A stretch of 64,000 nucleotides of DNA from Rhizobiaceae bacterium (GTDB taxonomy: Bacteria; Pseudomonadota; Alphaproteobacteria; Rhizobiales; Rhizobiaceae), in contig JAMLJC010000002.1 in assembly GCA_023953845.1 (NCBI GenBank), positions 434,001 to 498,000 on the forward strand, given 5' to 3'. Position numbers and translations under genes: made by a program. The notes under the pieces were generated by a model. That model saw nothing but the letters and a program-made list of their open reading frames with translations. It did no database searches and was not told where the DNA came from. The stretch's first letter is position 1. Every line of letters begins with the position of its first letter. Below are positions 33,113 through 42,102 of the stretch, one piece after another.

Positions 33113-34390
33113 TCAGCGTTCGTCCAGAATGGCCAGGCCAACCAGCGCAAGGGCCATCGAAGGCAGGACCTTGACCAGCGGCCCGAGCGGATCTGCCCAC
33201 AGTGACGGTATCAGGAGCGTGGCCGCTCCGAGATAGACAAGCGAGAAGCCGATCACGCCCTTGATCGCAAAGGCCGCGAGGGCTCGAAAAAGAACGCCAA
33301 CACCCAATGCGATGTCAGCAAGGCTTGTGACGAGTGTCAAGGTGGCGGCGAGGGCCGGCGGAGCGCCTGCCTCGACCAGATGCTGTGACGAAGAACTGAA
33401 CCGAAACAGCGCGATTGCACCGGACAGCAGCCAAAACAGGCTGAGCGTGCCAAATATGACTGGCTTAAGCAGATAGAGCCGGGCGAACCACAACTCCTGT
33501 ACCCCCGCCGGGATGTCGGCAAGGGTTTCGGAAAGGGATTTTATGGGGTGGGCGGTAGGTTCAATGTTTCCAGCCACCCCCGCCGCCGCTACTTCGAGCG
33601 CGGTGGAACGAAGCGGGGACCTCCAGCCCAACCTGCCAAGCAGGTCTGCAATCGATGATGTGGCGCGGGCTGCAAACGACGGTACGGCGAGCGGGCGTGC
33701 CTCGGGTAAGCCTAGCCATTGACGATGGGCGGCAACGGCTTCGGCGAGTGTAAGTGTCTCCGGTGAGGCGAGATGGAGATCACTGCCGGGCTCGATGCGT
33801 CCTTCCACGGCATCGGCTACGGCTGCCGCCACCTCGTCGAGCGCGGCGAACTGCATTTGAGCCTCCATATGCACGAGAGGCGTCACAAGCGGGAACGCCG
33901 CCAAGGCCCTAAGCAGCGCCGAGCCGCCGTAGGCGGTCCGGCCGATGATGACGGCCGGTTTCAGCAGAACGAAGGGAATGCCGGAAATTTTGAGCGCCTC
34001 GTCGGCAGCGCGCTTTGTGGACAGCAAAGGGAGGTCGGCTGCCGGGCCATTGGTGTTGGCCGAAATCTGCACGAGCAGTTTGATACTCACTTGTTTTGCT
34101 GCTTCGTAAAGCGAGCGCATGGCGTCGTACTGAACGGCTGCCACATTGTCTCGTGCGCTGTCCTGCAGGGCACCGGCGCAATTTACCACTGCATCGATGT
34201 TTTCCAGCAGAGGCAACCAAGCTTCCAGCAGCCGGGAGATGTCCATCGATTTCCAGGCAATTTGCGGCATCTGCCGTTTCGATTTGCCGACAGTACGACC
34301 AACCGCGACTACGGAGTTGCCGCGATCCGATAGCAGTTTTGCAACCGCCATGCCGACAAAACCATTGCCGCCCAGAATCAAAACCCGCAT
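33113..34390 (-). CDS. NAD(P)-binding SDR fused to a DoxX-like membrane domain
   Basis: A 425-residue fusion. Residues 1 to about 290 form an extended/atypical short-chain dehydrogenase domain: LILGGNGFVGMAVAKLL (GxxGxxG) and a later LLKPAVIIGRTAYGGSAL. The C-terminal 130 residues have about four membrane helices resembling DoxX (YLLKPVIFGTLSLFWLLSG; LVTSLADIALGVGVLFRA). The usual YxxxK pair is not obvious, so it may bind NAD(P) without being a normal dehydrogenase. The three-base gap to DUF2269 implies a two-gene operon. It is divergent from nitrile hydratase with 95 bases between, which must hold both promoters. Confidence 0.78.
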   Translation of the reverse strand: MRVLILGGNGFVGMAVAKLLSDRGNSVVAVGRTVGKSKRQMPQIAWKSMDISRLLEAWLPLLENIDAVVNCAGALQDSARDNVAAVQYDAMRSLYEAAKQVSIKLLVQISANTNGPAADLPLLSTKRAADEALKISGIPFVLLKPAVIIGRTAYGGSALLRALAAFPLVTPLVHMEAQMQFAALDEVAAAVADAVEGRIEPGSDLHLASPETLTLAEAVAAHRQWLGLPEARPLAVPSFAARATSSIADLLGRLGWRSPLRSTALEVAAAGVAGNIEPTAHPIKSLSETLADIPAGVQELWFARLYLLKPVIFGTLSLFWLLSGAIALFRFSSSSQHLVEAGAPPALAATLTLVTSLADIALGVGVLFRALAAFAIKGVIGFSLVYLGAATLLIPSLWADPLGPLVKVLPSMALALVGLAILDER

Positions 34391-34485
34391 GCCCGGAAGA
34401 TAGCGGCAGGCTTGACTGCGTACAAATGACGGTCAGCCGAGGGGTGTACTTGCTGACTGCACAGCGCAGGCATAGGTTCGTGGCC

Positions 34486-35103
34486 ATGTCGCACGATCAC
34501 GACCATCATCACGACAACGACCTTGATCCGTTTGCCGCGCGGGTGCGGGCGCTGGAGACGATCCTCGTCGAGAAGGGCCTGATCGATCCGGCGGCGATCG
34601 ACGCCATTGTGGACACCTACGAGACCAGGGTCGGGCCGCGCAACGGGGCGCGGGTGGTGGCGAAGGCGTGGATGGACGCCGACTATGCCGACTGGCTGAA
34701 GCGCGACGCCACCGCGGCGATCGCCTCGCTCGGCTATACCGGCCGGCAGGGTGAGCATATGCAGGCGGTGTTCAATACGCCCGAAACGCATAATCTCGTC
34801 GTCTGCACCCTCTGCTCCTGCTATCCGTGGTCGGTGCTGGGGCTGCCGCCGGTCTGGTACAAGGCGCCGCCCTACCGCAGCCGCGCCGTCATCGATCCGC
34901 GCGGCGTGCTCGAGGAGTTCGGACTGATCCTTTCTGCGGAAACGAAGATCCGCGTGTGGGATTCGACGGCCGAGCTTCGCTATCTCGTCGTTCCCATGCG
35001 TCCGGCAGGGACGGAGGGCTGGAGCGAGGAGCGGCTGGCCGACCTCGTCACGAGGGACTCCATGATCGGGACGGCGCTCGTCAAGCTGCCGGATGCGGCA
35101 TGA
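34486..35103 (+). CDS. nthA: Nitrile hydratase alpha subunit, cobalt type
   Basis: A 205-residue subunit that carries the metal centre for hydrating nitriles to amides. The metal-binding claw is CTLCSC within VVCTLCSCYPWSVLGLPPVW; Thr in the second position is the mark of the cobalt type (Ser marks iron). Two of the cysteines are oxidised in mature enzymes of the family. The N-terminus is His/Asp-rich (SHDHDHHHDNDLD), perhaps helping cobalt loading. The ATG at 34486 starts this His-rich stretch. The TGA overlaps the beta-subunit start (ATGA). Gene order alpha-beta-accessory. Confidence 0.95.
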   Translation: MSHDHDHHHDNDLDPFAARVRALETILVEKGLIDPAAIDAIVDTYETRVGPRNGARVVAKAWMDADYADWLKRDATAAIASLGYTGRQGEHMQAVFNTPETHNLVVCTLCSCYPWSVLGLPPVWYKAPPYRSRAVIDPRGVLEEFGLILSAETKIRVWDSTAELRYLVVPMRPAGTEGWSEERLADLVTRDSMIGTALVKLPDAA

Positions 35104-35759
35104 ACGGGCCGCAGGATCTTGGCGGACAGATGGGGTTCGGGCCGGTAGCGCCCGAGCCCGACGAGCCGCCGTTTCACGCCGACTGGGAGAAACGGGCGCT
35201 GGGCATCACGCTGGCAGCCGGCGCGATGGGGCATTGGAACATCGACGAAAGCCGACATGCGCGGGAATCCCTGCATCCGACGGACTATTACTCCTCCAGC
35301 TACTATGAGATCTGGATAAAGGCGCTGGAAGTGCTGTTGCTGCGGCATGGATTCGTGAGCGCCGAGGAACTGGCGGAAGGGCGCAAGCTGGATGACGGGG
35401 CGCCCGCCAAACGAAAGCTGGTCGCGTCCGAGGTGCCGGCCGTGCTGGCGCGAGGCGGGCCTTGCGACCGGCCTGTCGACGCGCCGCCGCGCTTCAAGGC
35501 GGGCGACCGGGTGCGGACGAAGAACTTCAACCCGACGGGACATACCCGCCTGCCACGCTATGCGCGGGCCAAGATCGGCACGATCGAAGCGGTGCGCGAG
35601 GGCTTCGTCTTTCCGGACACCAACGCGCATGGCAAGGGCGAGCATCCGCAACGGGTGTATACGGTTGTCTTCGATGCGGTGGAAATCTGGGGCGAGGGCG
35701 CCGATCCCACGCTCACCATCTCAATCGACGCCTGGGAAAGCTATCTTGAGCCAGCCTGA
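35100..35759 (+). CDS. nthB: Nitrile hydratase beta subunit
   Basis: A 219-residue partner of the alpha subunit. MNGPQDLGGQMGFGPV is the classic beta-subunit start; FHADWEKRALGITLA, YYEIWIKALEVLL and the C-terminal GDRVRTKNFNPTGHTRLPRY are conserved. The two subunits form the active site together. Its ATG overlaps the alpha stop by four bases and its end overlaps the accessory gene by 14 bases if that gene starts with TTG. It is slightly shorter than many homologues. Confidence 0.94.
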   Translation: MNGPQDLGGQMGFGPVAPEPDEPPFHADWEKRALGITLAAGAMGHWNIDESRHARESLHPTDYYSSSYYEIWIKALEVLLLRHGFVSAEELAEGRKLDDGAPAKRKLVASEVPAVLARGGPCDRPVDAPPRFKAGDRVRTKNFNPTGHTRLPRYARAKIGTIEAVREGFVFPDTNAHGKGEHPQRVYTVVFDAVEIWGEGADPTLTISIDAWESYLEPA

Positions 35760-36111
35760 GCATCCTTTCCCGAAGATGACAGGGGTGGATGATCCGGTCT
35801 TTGCCGAGCCATGGCAGGCGCAGGCCTTCGCGCTCGCCGTGGCTCTGGCGGATCGCGGCGTGTTTTCGTGGAGCGAATGGGCTGAAACGCTGTCGGGCGA
35901 GGTGCATCGACAGGACGCGGCGGTCGATGGTCATGACTATTACCAGCACTGGATGCGGGCGCTGGAGAGGCTGCTGGTTGCAAAGGGCGTGACGTCGGCT
36001 GGTGCGATCGACGATATGGCGGCGGCTTGGCAGCGCGCGGCCCATGCGACGCCGCACGGTAAGCCAATCGAATTGAGGAACGATCCGCAGTCGAATTCGA
36101 CTGCAGCTTAG
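35746..36111 (+). CDS. Nitrile hydratase accessory (activator) protein
   Basis: A 121-residue protein of the P14K/NthG type, related to the beta-subunit N-terminus: FAEPWQAQAFALAVALADRG, FSWSEWAETLSGEV and DYYQHWMRALERLL. In cobalt nitrile hydratases this protein forms a complex with the alpha subunit and carries out cobalt insertion by subunit swapping. The start is uncertain: TTG at 35746 (MSQPEHPFPK, overlapping nthB) or ATG at 35776 (111 residues); the first resembles homologues more. It closes the nthAB operon. Confidence 0.85.
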   Translation: MSQPEHPFPKMTGVDDPVFAEPWQAQAFALAVALADRGVFSWSEWAETLSGEVHRQDAAVDGHDYYQHWMRALERLLVAKGVTSAGAIDDMAAAWQRAAHATPHGKPIELRNDPQSNSTAA

Positions 36112-36303
36112 CAGTTTCCGATTAGTGATGCCCGTTCAGAATGTTAGCAATGCGGCCTCGCGGCTTTCGCCTTGATCCTCCTGCGCTGTGTCTGCACCGG
36201 CATAGCAGGGCTTCAGTTCTGCTATACGAGCAACCGCGCAGGGCTATTGCAAATATGTTCACTTTGTGTTCCTATTAGATACACGCAACTCGCATCTTTA
36301 CAT

Positions 36304-36318
36304 AACCTATTTAGGGTT
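36304..36318. promoter_or_regulatory. Candidate vapB2 operator
   Basis: AACCTATTTAGGGTT is an imperfect palindrome nine bases before the antitoxin ATG, in a 216-base AT-rich gap (36112-36327) that otherwise holds no gene. TAGATAC occurs on both sides of it (near 36275 and 36320). Either could be the autoregulatory site; evidence is weak. Confidence 0.3.
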
Positions 36319-36327
36319 GTAGATACG

Positions 36328-36579
36328 ATGGTAATACACGTTAAGGATTCAGAAACCGACTCGCTGGTGCGTGAACTCGCAACCAGACGCGGCATCGGAA
36401 TCACGACGGCTATCAAGGAGGCAGTGTCGGAAGCCTTGGCGGCGGACGAACGGCTTATGCGGGATGGCATTCGCGATGATCGGTTGAAGGCGCTTTTCGA
36501 GAGGTGGGATCGGCTGCCGCGATCTTCGATAAAGACCGACAAGGCGTTTTTTGACGACTTATGGGGCGAGGGGGGATGA
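36328..36579 (+). CDS. vapB: VapB-type antitoxin (Rv0623/PSK-like)
   Basis: An 83-residue antitoxin with an N-terminal ribbon-helix-helix of the PSK transcription-factor type: MVIHVKDSETDSLVRELATR and GIGITTAIKEAVSEAL. The C-terminal DKAFFDDLWGEGG is the toxin-binding tail typical of this group. The toxin gene starts directly after its TGA with no spacer. The upstream region is AT-rich, unlike the neighbouring genes, which suggests the module was acquired as a unit. Confidence 0.87.
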   Translation: MVIHVKDSETDSLVRELATRRGIGITTAIKEAVSEALAADERLMRDGIRDDRLKALFERWDRLPRSSIKTDKAFFDDLWGEGG

Positions 36580-36969
36580 ATGTTTGTCGATGCGTCTGCT
36601 TTGGTGGCGATCCTGAAAGGCGAAGAGGAGCGCGACTTATTTTCGAGACGCATCACAGAGGCTGCGAGGCTGATCACGTCACCGATAAGCATCTTCGAGG
36701 CGGCGATGGCTTTCGTTACGATGACCGGGAATTGCGCCGCCGCGACCAATGAAGTGTACGCTCTGCTGGAAACGCTAGGGATCGTAGTTGTGCCGATTGA
36801 AGAATCTGCGGCGATGGCTGCCGCGATCGCCCGTGATCAATACGGCAAAGGCACTGGGCATCCGGCACAGCTCAATCTGGGAGATTGCATCTCTTATGCG
36901 TTGGCCAAGCAAAATGCTGTGAAACTCCTCTACAAGGGCAGAGATTTCGCGCAGACCGACCTGGCGTGA
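36580..36969 (+). CDS. vapC: VapC PIN-domain toxin
   Basis: A 129-residue PIN-domain endoribonuclease expected to cut tRNA or rRNA when not held by VapB. The acidic residues are D4 (MFVDASALVAILKGE), Glu near 40 (SPISIFEAAMAF), Asp near 102 (LNLGDCISYALAK) and a distal Asp in FAQTDLA. GHPAQLNLGDC is a strong signature of this VapC subgroup. The ATG directly follows the antitoxin stop. This is the third toxin-antitoxin pair in the window and is not similar to the AbrB/PIN pair at 30.7 kb beyond the PIN fold. Confidence 0.9.
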   Translation: MFVDASALVAILKGEEERDLFSRRITEAARLITSPISIFEAAMAFVTMTGNCAAATNEVYALLETLGIVVVPIEESAAMAAAIARDQYGKGTGHPAQLNLGDCISYALAKQNAVKLLYKGRDFAQTDLA

Positions 36970-37036
36970 TCGTTCGGCGTGGCGTGGGCAAAGGTGCATC
37001 TTGTCGAGCGCGTCCGAATCCTGTCTGAGAACAAAG

Positions 37037-38164
37037 ATGGAATTTTCACCCCAGCAGGACGATGCGCTGAAGGCGGTGGCGCGATGGCTGAAGTCGGGCC
37101 GGCCGCAGGTGTTCCGGCTGTTCGGCTATGCCGGTACGGGCAAGACGACGCTGGCGCGCCATTTCGCCGAGCATGTCGACGGGCAGGTGCAGTTCGCCGC
37201 CTTCACGGGCAAGGCGGCGCAGGTGCTGCGCTCGAAAGGCGCGACCAACGCCCGGACCATCCATTCGCTGATCTACCGGCCGCGCGGCGAGGAGGCGGTG
37301 GAAGACGAGTCGACGGGCAAGACGTCGATGTCGCCCACCTTCTCGCTCAACCGCCAGAGCCCGGTGGCGCGGGCCAAGCTCATCATCATCGACGAATGTT
37401 CGATGGTGGACGAGCAACTCGGCAAGGACCTGATGAGTTTTGGCACGCCTATTCTCGTGCTTGGCGACCCGGGCCAGTTGCCGCCAATCTCCGGCGGAGG
37501 CTTCTTCACCGACCATGAGCCGGACTTCCTGCTCACCGAGATCCACCGACAGGCGCGCGACAATCCCATTATCCGGCTGGCCCTCGACGTGCGGGAAGGA
37601 CGGGAGTTCGCGCATGGCGATTTCGGCACTGCGCAGGTGATCGGCCGGGACGAGGTGACGCAGGACCTCGTGCTCAAGGCCGATCAGGTGCTGGTCGGCA
37701 CCAACCGCACGCGCCGACGCTACAATACGCGCCTGCGCGAGCTGAAAGGTTTTACCGCTTCCTACCCGCAAGCCGGGGACAAGCTGGTCTGCCTGCGCAA
37801 CGACCCGGCAAAGGGGCTGCTCAACGGCTCGCTGTGGAAGGTGATGACCTCGTCGCGCGAGACGGTGAAGCCGGGCATAAACCTGCTCGTGTCGCCGGAG
37901 GAGGACGATCCCGATCGCGGCGTCGCCAAGATCAAGCTGCTCAAGGCGGCTTTCGAGAGCCCGGACGAGGAGATCCCCTGGCAGCAGAAGAAGCGTTTTG
38001 ACGATTTCGACTACGGTTACGCGCTGACCGTCCACAAGGCGCAGGGCTCCCAGTGGAACGATGTGGTGTTGTTCGACGAAAGCTGGGCCTTCAAGGATAC
38101 GCGCCAGCGCTGGCTATACACGGCGGTGACGCGTGCCGCGGAGCGGCTGACCGTGGTGCGCTGA
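37037..38164 (+). CDS. RecD-like/Dda-like ATP-dependent DNA helicase
   Basis: A 375-residue SF1B helicase. Motif I is FGYAGTGKTTLARHF, motif II IIIDECSMVD, motif III LGDPGQLPPI, then LTEIHRQARDNPI and the C-terminal UvrD_C_2 region YGYALTVHKAQGSQW with AVTRAAERL. It lacks the long N-terminal domain of RecD2, so it is the short free-standing form common in alphaproteobacteria and phages. It probably unwinds DNA 5'-3'. ATG at 37037 gives MEFSPQQDDALKAV, the normal family start. No RecB or RecC partner is adjacent. Confidence 0.87.
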   Translation: MEFSPQQDDALKAVARWLKSGRPQVFRLFGYAGTGKTTLARHFAEHVDGQVQFAAFTGKAAQVLRSKGATNARTIHSLIYRPRGEEAVEDESTGKTSMSPTFSLNRQSPVARAKLIIIDECSMVDEQLGKDLMSFGTPILVLGDPGQLPPISGGGFFTDHEPDFLLTEIHRQARDNPIIRLALDVREGREFAHGDFGTAQVIGRDEVTQDLVLKADQVLVGTNRTRRRYNTRLRELKGFTASYPQAGDKLVCLRNDPAKGLLNGSLWKVMTSSRETVKPGINLLVSPEEDDPDRGVAKIKLLKAAFESPDEEIPWQQKKRFDDFDYGYALTVHKAQGSQWNDVVLFDESWAFKDTRQRWLYTAVTRAAERLTVVR

Positions 38165-38264
38165 AGCCGGACAGGCGAGGCGGATCGATGGTGCAGGGGC
38201 GAAAGCCCGGTGCGTTCGCCGGCAAGGGACGGTATAGGTGCCGCGCCTGCCACTGGAGCGTTCC

Positions 38265-39005
38265 ATGCCCGCAAAACTTTCGGTCAATCTCAACGCCATC
38301 GCGCTGCTGCGCAACCGTCGCGACCTGCCCTGGCCGAGCGTCACCGGCCTCGGGCGCATCGCGCTGGCCGCCGGCGCCCATGGGCTGACCGTGCATCCGA
38401 GGCCCGACGAAAGGCATACGCGGCGGACGGACCTGCCGGCCATCCGCGCGCTGATCGACGACGAGTTTCCCGCCGCCGAATTCAACATCGAGGGCTATCC
38501 GACGGAAGACTTCCTGCAGTTGGTGGAGGAGACCCAGCCGGAGCAGGTGACGCTCGTGCCCGACGATCCGGCGCAGCCGACATCGGACCATGGCTGGAAC
38601 TTCCGCGAGAGCGCCGCGTTTCTCACGCCGATCGTCAAACGACTGAAAAGCGCGGGCATGCGCGTATCTTTATTCTCCGATCCGAATCCGGAAGGCGTCG
38701 CGGCAGCGGCTGGCACGGGCGCCGACCGCATCGAACTTTACACCGGGCCCTATGGCAGTTGTCATGACAATCCGGTGCGGGCGGCGGCGGAACTGGAAAA
38801 GCTCGCGCTCACGGCCGAAGCGGCATTCGCGCAAGGGCTAGCCGTGAATGTCGGCCACGATCTCACTGTGGACAATATGCGTCTGCTGATGAAGCGCATT
38901 CCGGGCGTCAGCGAAGCCTCCATCGGCCACGGCCTCACGGCGGATGCGCTGGAGTTCGGCATGGCGGAAACGGTGCGGCGCTTCCTGCGCAGTTGCGGCT
39001 GGTAG
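38265..39005 (+). CDS. pdxJ: Pyridoxine 5'-phosphate synthase
   Basis: A 246-residue TIM-barrel enzyme that joins 1-deoxyxylulose 5-phosphate and 3-amino-2-oxopropyl phosphate in vitamin B6 synthesis. LSVNLNAIALLRNRR at the start, GLTVHPRPDERHTR (active-site loop), QVTLVPDDP (where other PdxJ have VPE), GADRIELYTGPY and VNVGHDL follow the family pattern. Slightly variant residues such as VPDDP instead of VPEKR place it in the Rhizobiales branch. GGAG lies eight bases before the ATG. No operon mate is obvious; kup follows after 102 bases. Confidence 0.93.
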   Translation: MPAKLSVNLNAIALLRNRRDLPWPSVTGLGRIALAAGAHGLTVHPRPDERHTRRTDLPAIRALIDDEFPAAEFNIEGYPTEDFLQLVEETQPEQVTLVPDDPAQPTSDHGWNFRESAAFLTPIVKRLKSAGMRVSLFSDPNPEGVAAAAGTGADRIELYTGPYGSCHDNPVRAAAELEKLALTAEAAFAQGLAVNVGHDLTVDNMRLLMKRIPGVSEASIGHGLTADALEFGMAETVRRFLRSCGW

Positions 39006-39014
39006 CGATGCGTG

Positions 39015-39096
39015 TGCTGCATGGCAATACAGAGAGGCATGCCAAAGCAGTGATTGTTATTGCAGTGCAGCAAGCGTAGAGCACCCGCCGCTCTAC
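39015..39096 (+). promoter_or_regulatory. Structured 5' leader of kup
   Basis: Two inverted repeats fill the gap between pdxJ and kup. The first has 15-base arms with 13 matches (39015-39029, TGCTGCATGGCAATA; 39058-39072). The second has perfect seven-base arms GTAGAGC (39076-39082) and GCTCTAC (39090-39096), ending two bases before the kup GGAG ribosome binding site. Such a leader could switch translation or end transcription. No known riboswitch class is recognised. Confidence 0.4.
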
Positions 39097-39107
39097 TGGA
39101 GTTTGCC

Positions 39108-41024
39108 ATGGGTCACGTCAAAGCCGGCCCGGCTCAGCCTCAATCCACTGAACATCACGCCAGCGCGCCGCCCAGCAACGTCAGAATGCTGATGCTCGGC
39201 GCGCTCGGCGTCGTCTACGGCGATATCGGCACCAGCCCAATCTATGCGTTCCGCGAGGCGCTCGTCGCGTCAGCCGGCGGACGGGTGGCGTCGCGCGAGG
39301 ATATTCTGGGCGTTCTGTCGCTCATCATCTGGGCGCTGACGATCATCGTCACGGTCAAATACATCGCCTTCGTGCTGCGCGCCGACAATCGCGGCGAGGG
39401 CGGGACGCTTTCGCTTATGGCGCTTGCACGGGGCGCTATAAAAGGTCGTCCCATCTCCATCCTGTTCATCGGCATGCTGGGCGCTGCGCTGTTCTACGGC
39501 GATGCGGTCATAACCCCCGCCATCTCCGTCCTCTCCGCCGTCGAGGGCATGGAAGTGGTGACGCCGGCTTTCGGGCCGTACGTCGTGCCGCTCACGCTGG
39601 TGATCCTCGCGGCATTGTTCGCCGTCCAGCGCTTCGGGACGGGCAGCGTCGGCATCGTCTTTGGGCCGATCACGCTGGTCTGGTTCCTCGCCATCGGTGC
39701 TTCCGGCCTGATGCACATCTTCGACGACCCGGAAATCCTGCTGGCGATAAACCCGTATTACATCGTCGGTTTCCTCACCAACCAGCCGGATGTCGCCTTC
39801 GTCACCATCGGCGCGATCTTCCTCGCCGTCACCGGCGCGGAGGCGCTCTATGCCGATCTCGGCCATTTCGGCCGCCGGCCCATCGTGCTGGCGTGGCTGG
39901 CCATCGTGTTCCCATGCCTGTTGCTGAATTATGTCGGGCAGGGCGCGTTCGTGCTCGCGGATGGCGGCGAGATCGGCCACCCCTTCTTCGAGATGAACAG
40001 GGGCTGGACGCTGATCCCTATGGTGGTGCTGGCGACTGCGGCGACAGTGATCGCCAGCCAGGCGGTCATTTCCGGCGCGTTCTCGCTGACCAGGCAGGCG
40101 GTGCAGCTCAACCTCCTGCCACGTCAGGAAATCCAGCACACGTCCGAAACGCAATCCGGCCAGATCTACCTGCCGCGCGTGAACCTGCTGCTCGCGCTGG
40201 TGGTCATGATGCTGGTCGTCGGCTTCGGCGAGTCGAGCCAGCTTGCGGCGGCCTACGGCATTTCCGTCACGGGCAATATGCTGATGACGACGATCCTGCT
40301 ATTCGTCGTCATGACCCGGATCTGGAAATGGCCGCTCGCGGCGGCTATCAGCCTGACAGCCGTGTTCGCCTTCATCGATATCGGTTTCTTTCTCTCCAAC
40401 ATCGTCAAGGTGTTCGACGGGGGCTGGGCCTCGCTGGCGGTCGCCATCACGGTCGTGGTGGTGATGGCTACGTGGGTGCGCGGCAGCCGTCTCCTCTTCG
40501 AGAAGACGCGCAAGAACGAGATTCCGCTGGATTTCCTGGCGGACAACCTTGCGAAGAAGCCGCCGCAGCTGGTCGAGGGGACCGCGGTTTTCCTGACCGG
40601 CGATCCGCTCAGCGCGCCGACGGCGCTGATGCACAGCCTCAAGCACTACAAGGTGCTGCACAAGCAGAACGTCGTGCTGTCGGTGGTGACCGCGCAGGAA
40701 CCGACCGTGCCGGACAGCGAGCGGGCCAGCATCGAGAAGATCAACGACCTTTTCCTGCGGGTGCGTCTCACCTTCGGCTATATGGAGCATCCGAACGTGC
40801 CCAAGGCGCTCGCCATCTGCCGCAAGCAGGGCTGGAAGTTCGACATCATGACGACGTCTTTCTTCCTTTCGCGGCGCTCGCTGAAACCCTCGCCGAACTC
40901 CGGCATGCCGCTGTGGCAGGACAAGCTGTTCATCGGGCTTGCCCGGACGGCGGCCGACGCGACGGAATACTTCCAGATTCCGACCGGGCGGGTGGTCGAG
41001 GTGGGCACGCAGGTCGCGATCTGA
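39108..41024 (+). CDS. kup: Kup potassium transporter
   Basis: A 638-residue potassium/proton symporter of the KUP/HAK/KT family, inner membrane, about 12 helices. MLMLGALGVVYGDIGTSPIY is the family's best-known signature; ALFYGDAVITPAISVLSAVEG and FALTGAEALYADLGHFGRR-like VTGAEALYADLGHFGR follow. The last 150 residues form the cytosolic C-terminal domain (GTAVFLTGDP; VPKALAICRKQGWKFD). The ATG is eight bases after GGAG. The 5' leader has stable inverted repeats listed separately. Kup is used at low pH or in osmotic stress in E. coli; the role here is inferred from family. Confidence 0.93.
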   Translation: MGHVKAGPAQPQSTEHHASAPPSNVRMLMLGALGVVYGDIGTSPIYAFREALVASAGGRVASREDILGVLSLIIWALTIIVTVKYIAFVLRADNRGEGGTLSLMALARGAIKGRPISILFIGMLGAALFYGDAVITPAISVLSAVEGMEVVTPAFGPYVVPLTLVILAALFAVQRFGTGSVGIVFGPITLVWFLAIGASGLMHIFDDPEILLAINPYYIVGFLTNQPDVAFVTIGAIFLAVTGAEALYADLGHFGRRPIVLAWLAIVFPCLLLNYVGQGAFVLADGGEIGHPFFEMNRGWTLIPMVVLATAATVIASQAVISGAFSLTRQAVQLNLLPRQEIQHTSETQSGQIYLPRVNLLLALVVMMLVVGFGESSQLAAAYGISVTGNMLMTTILLFVVMTRIWKWPLAAAISLTAVFAFIDIGFFLSNIVKVFDGGWASLAVAITVVVVMATWVRGSRLLFEKTRKNEIPLDFLADNLAKKPPQLVEGTAVFLTGDPLSAPTALMHSLKHYKVLHKQNVVLSVVTAQEPTVPDSERASIEKINDLFLRVRLTFGYMEHPNVPKALAICRKQGWKFDIMTTSFFLSRRSLKPSPNSGMPLWQDKLFIGLARTAADATEYFQIPTGRVVEVGTQVAI

Positions 41025-41036
41025 GCCACGCTGGAA

Positions 41037-41063
41037 GCCGTCCGGACAACAAGTGCGGACGGC
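41037..41063. terminator. Stem-loop between convergent kup and qorB
   Basis: GCCGTCCG (41037-41044) and CGGACGGC (41056-41063) form a perfect eight-base stem 13 bases after the kup stop. It could end transcription from either side, as the quinone oxidoreductase gene ends 30 bases farther on. There is no T tract on either strand. Confidence 0.45.
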
Positions 41064-41092
41064 CCCTCCGAAGAAACCCGCCTTGCTTATGC

Positions 41093-41980
41093 TCAGCCTG
41101 CGAGAGCGCTCTTGCTTTCGTCGATGAAGGTCTTGAGGGACCTGGACTTACGGCCCGACAACGTTTCGACGTCCCCGGTCACTTGCGAGAGGTCGCCGGC
41201 GCGGGCCGCCGTGTCGAAGGAAACCAGCGTCGGGATGAACGCGTCGGGAACGCCCGCCGCCTTCATGCCGCCGGCAAGCTGATCGTCGGTGAGATTCACG
41301 ACCTGCAGAGGCTTGCCGGTGGCGGCGCTCACGAAATTGGCGATTTCGGCGTTGGTATAGGCCTCGGTGCCGGTGAGCGTATAGGTCGTGCTCGTCGCGG
41401 GCGGGTTGGCAAGCGCCGCCGCGATGGCCGCAGCGATGTCGTCGCGCGCCACGAAAGCCGTCCTGCCTTCGCCGGCGGACGTGTACCACTGGCCGCTCGC
41501 GAGCGCCTGCGGAAGCGACATGAACAGGTTCTCCTGATACCAGCTGTTGCGGAAGATCAGGTATGGCAGGCCTGTCGCCTTTACCGCTTCTTCCGTTTGC
41601 AGGTGATCGGGCGCGAAGCTGACTTTCGAGCTCTCGGCCGCAGGCAAGGACGTATAGGCAAGCCGCTTCGCGCCGGCTTCAACCGCAGCTGTGACGGCGG
41701 CGCGATGCTGCCTGAGACGGGTTCCGGCGCCATCGAGCGCATCGGTCGAGACGATCAGCACGGTGTCGGCGCCGGCGAAGGCCTTCGCCAATCCAGCCGC
41801 GTCGTCGAAATCCGCCTTGCGGACGGCGACGCCTTTCGCCGCGAGCTCGGCGAGCTTTTCCGGGCTGCGGCTGCCCACGATGAGGCGCGCCGGCGCGACG
41901 CCCTGATCGTCAAGAAGGTGGTCGATGATGGCGCGGCCGAGCTTTCCGGAAGCGCCGGTGACGAAAATCGTGTTGCTCAA
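41093..41980 (-). CDS. QorB-like NAD(P)H:quinone oxidoreductase (SDR/NmrA)
   Basis: A 295-residue atypical short-chain dehydrogenase related to E. coli QorB and NmrA. The nucleotide-binding motif is TGASGKLGRAIIDHLL, followed by LIVGSRSPEKL and RNSWYQENLFMSL. QorB reduces quinones with NADPH. It is divergent from an HxlR regulator gene 122 bases away, the arrangement typical of qorB-qorR pairs, in which the regulator represses until oxidised. Expected cytosolic. Confidence 0.85.
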   Translation of the reverse strand: MSNTIFVTGASGKLGRAIIDHLLDDQGVAPARLIVGSRSPEKLAELAAKGVAVRKADFDDAAGLAKAFAGADTVLIVSTDALDGAGTRLRQHRAAVTAAVEAGAKRLAYTSLPAAESSKVSFAPDHLQTEEAVKATGLPYLIFRNSWYQENLFMSLPQALASGQWYTSAGEGRTAFVARDDIAAAIAAALANPPATSTTYTLTGTEAYTNAEIANFVSAATGKPLQVVNLTDDQLAGGMKAAGVPDAFIPTLVSFDTAARAGDLSQVTGDVETLSGRKSRSLKTFIDESKSALAG

Positions 41981-42102
41981 GATCGGATTCCTCTATGCGT
42001 GAAACTTGCTCTCAAAATGAGACCAGCACTAGAATAAGAATTGATCCATATCCGTAAAGAAGGCAGTTTCTCCGCTCCTAGGCACATGGAAGGAACCATC
42101 CC

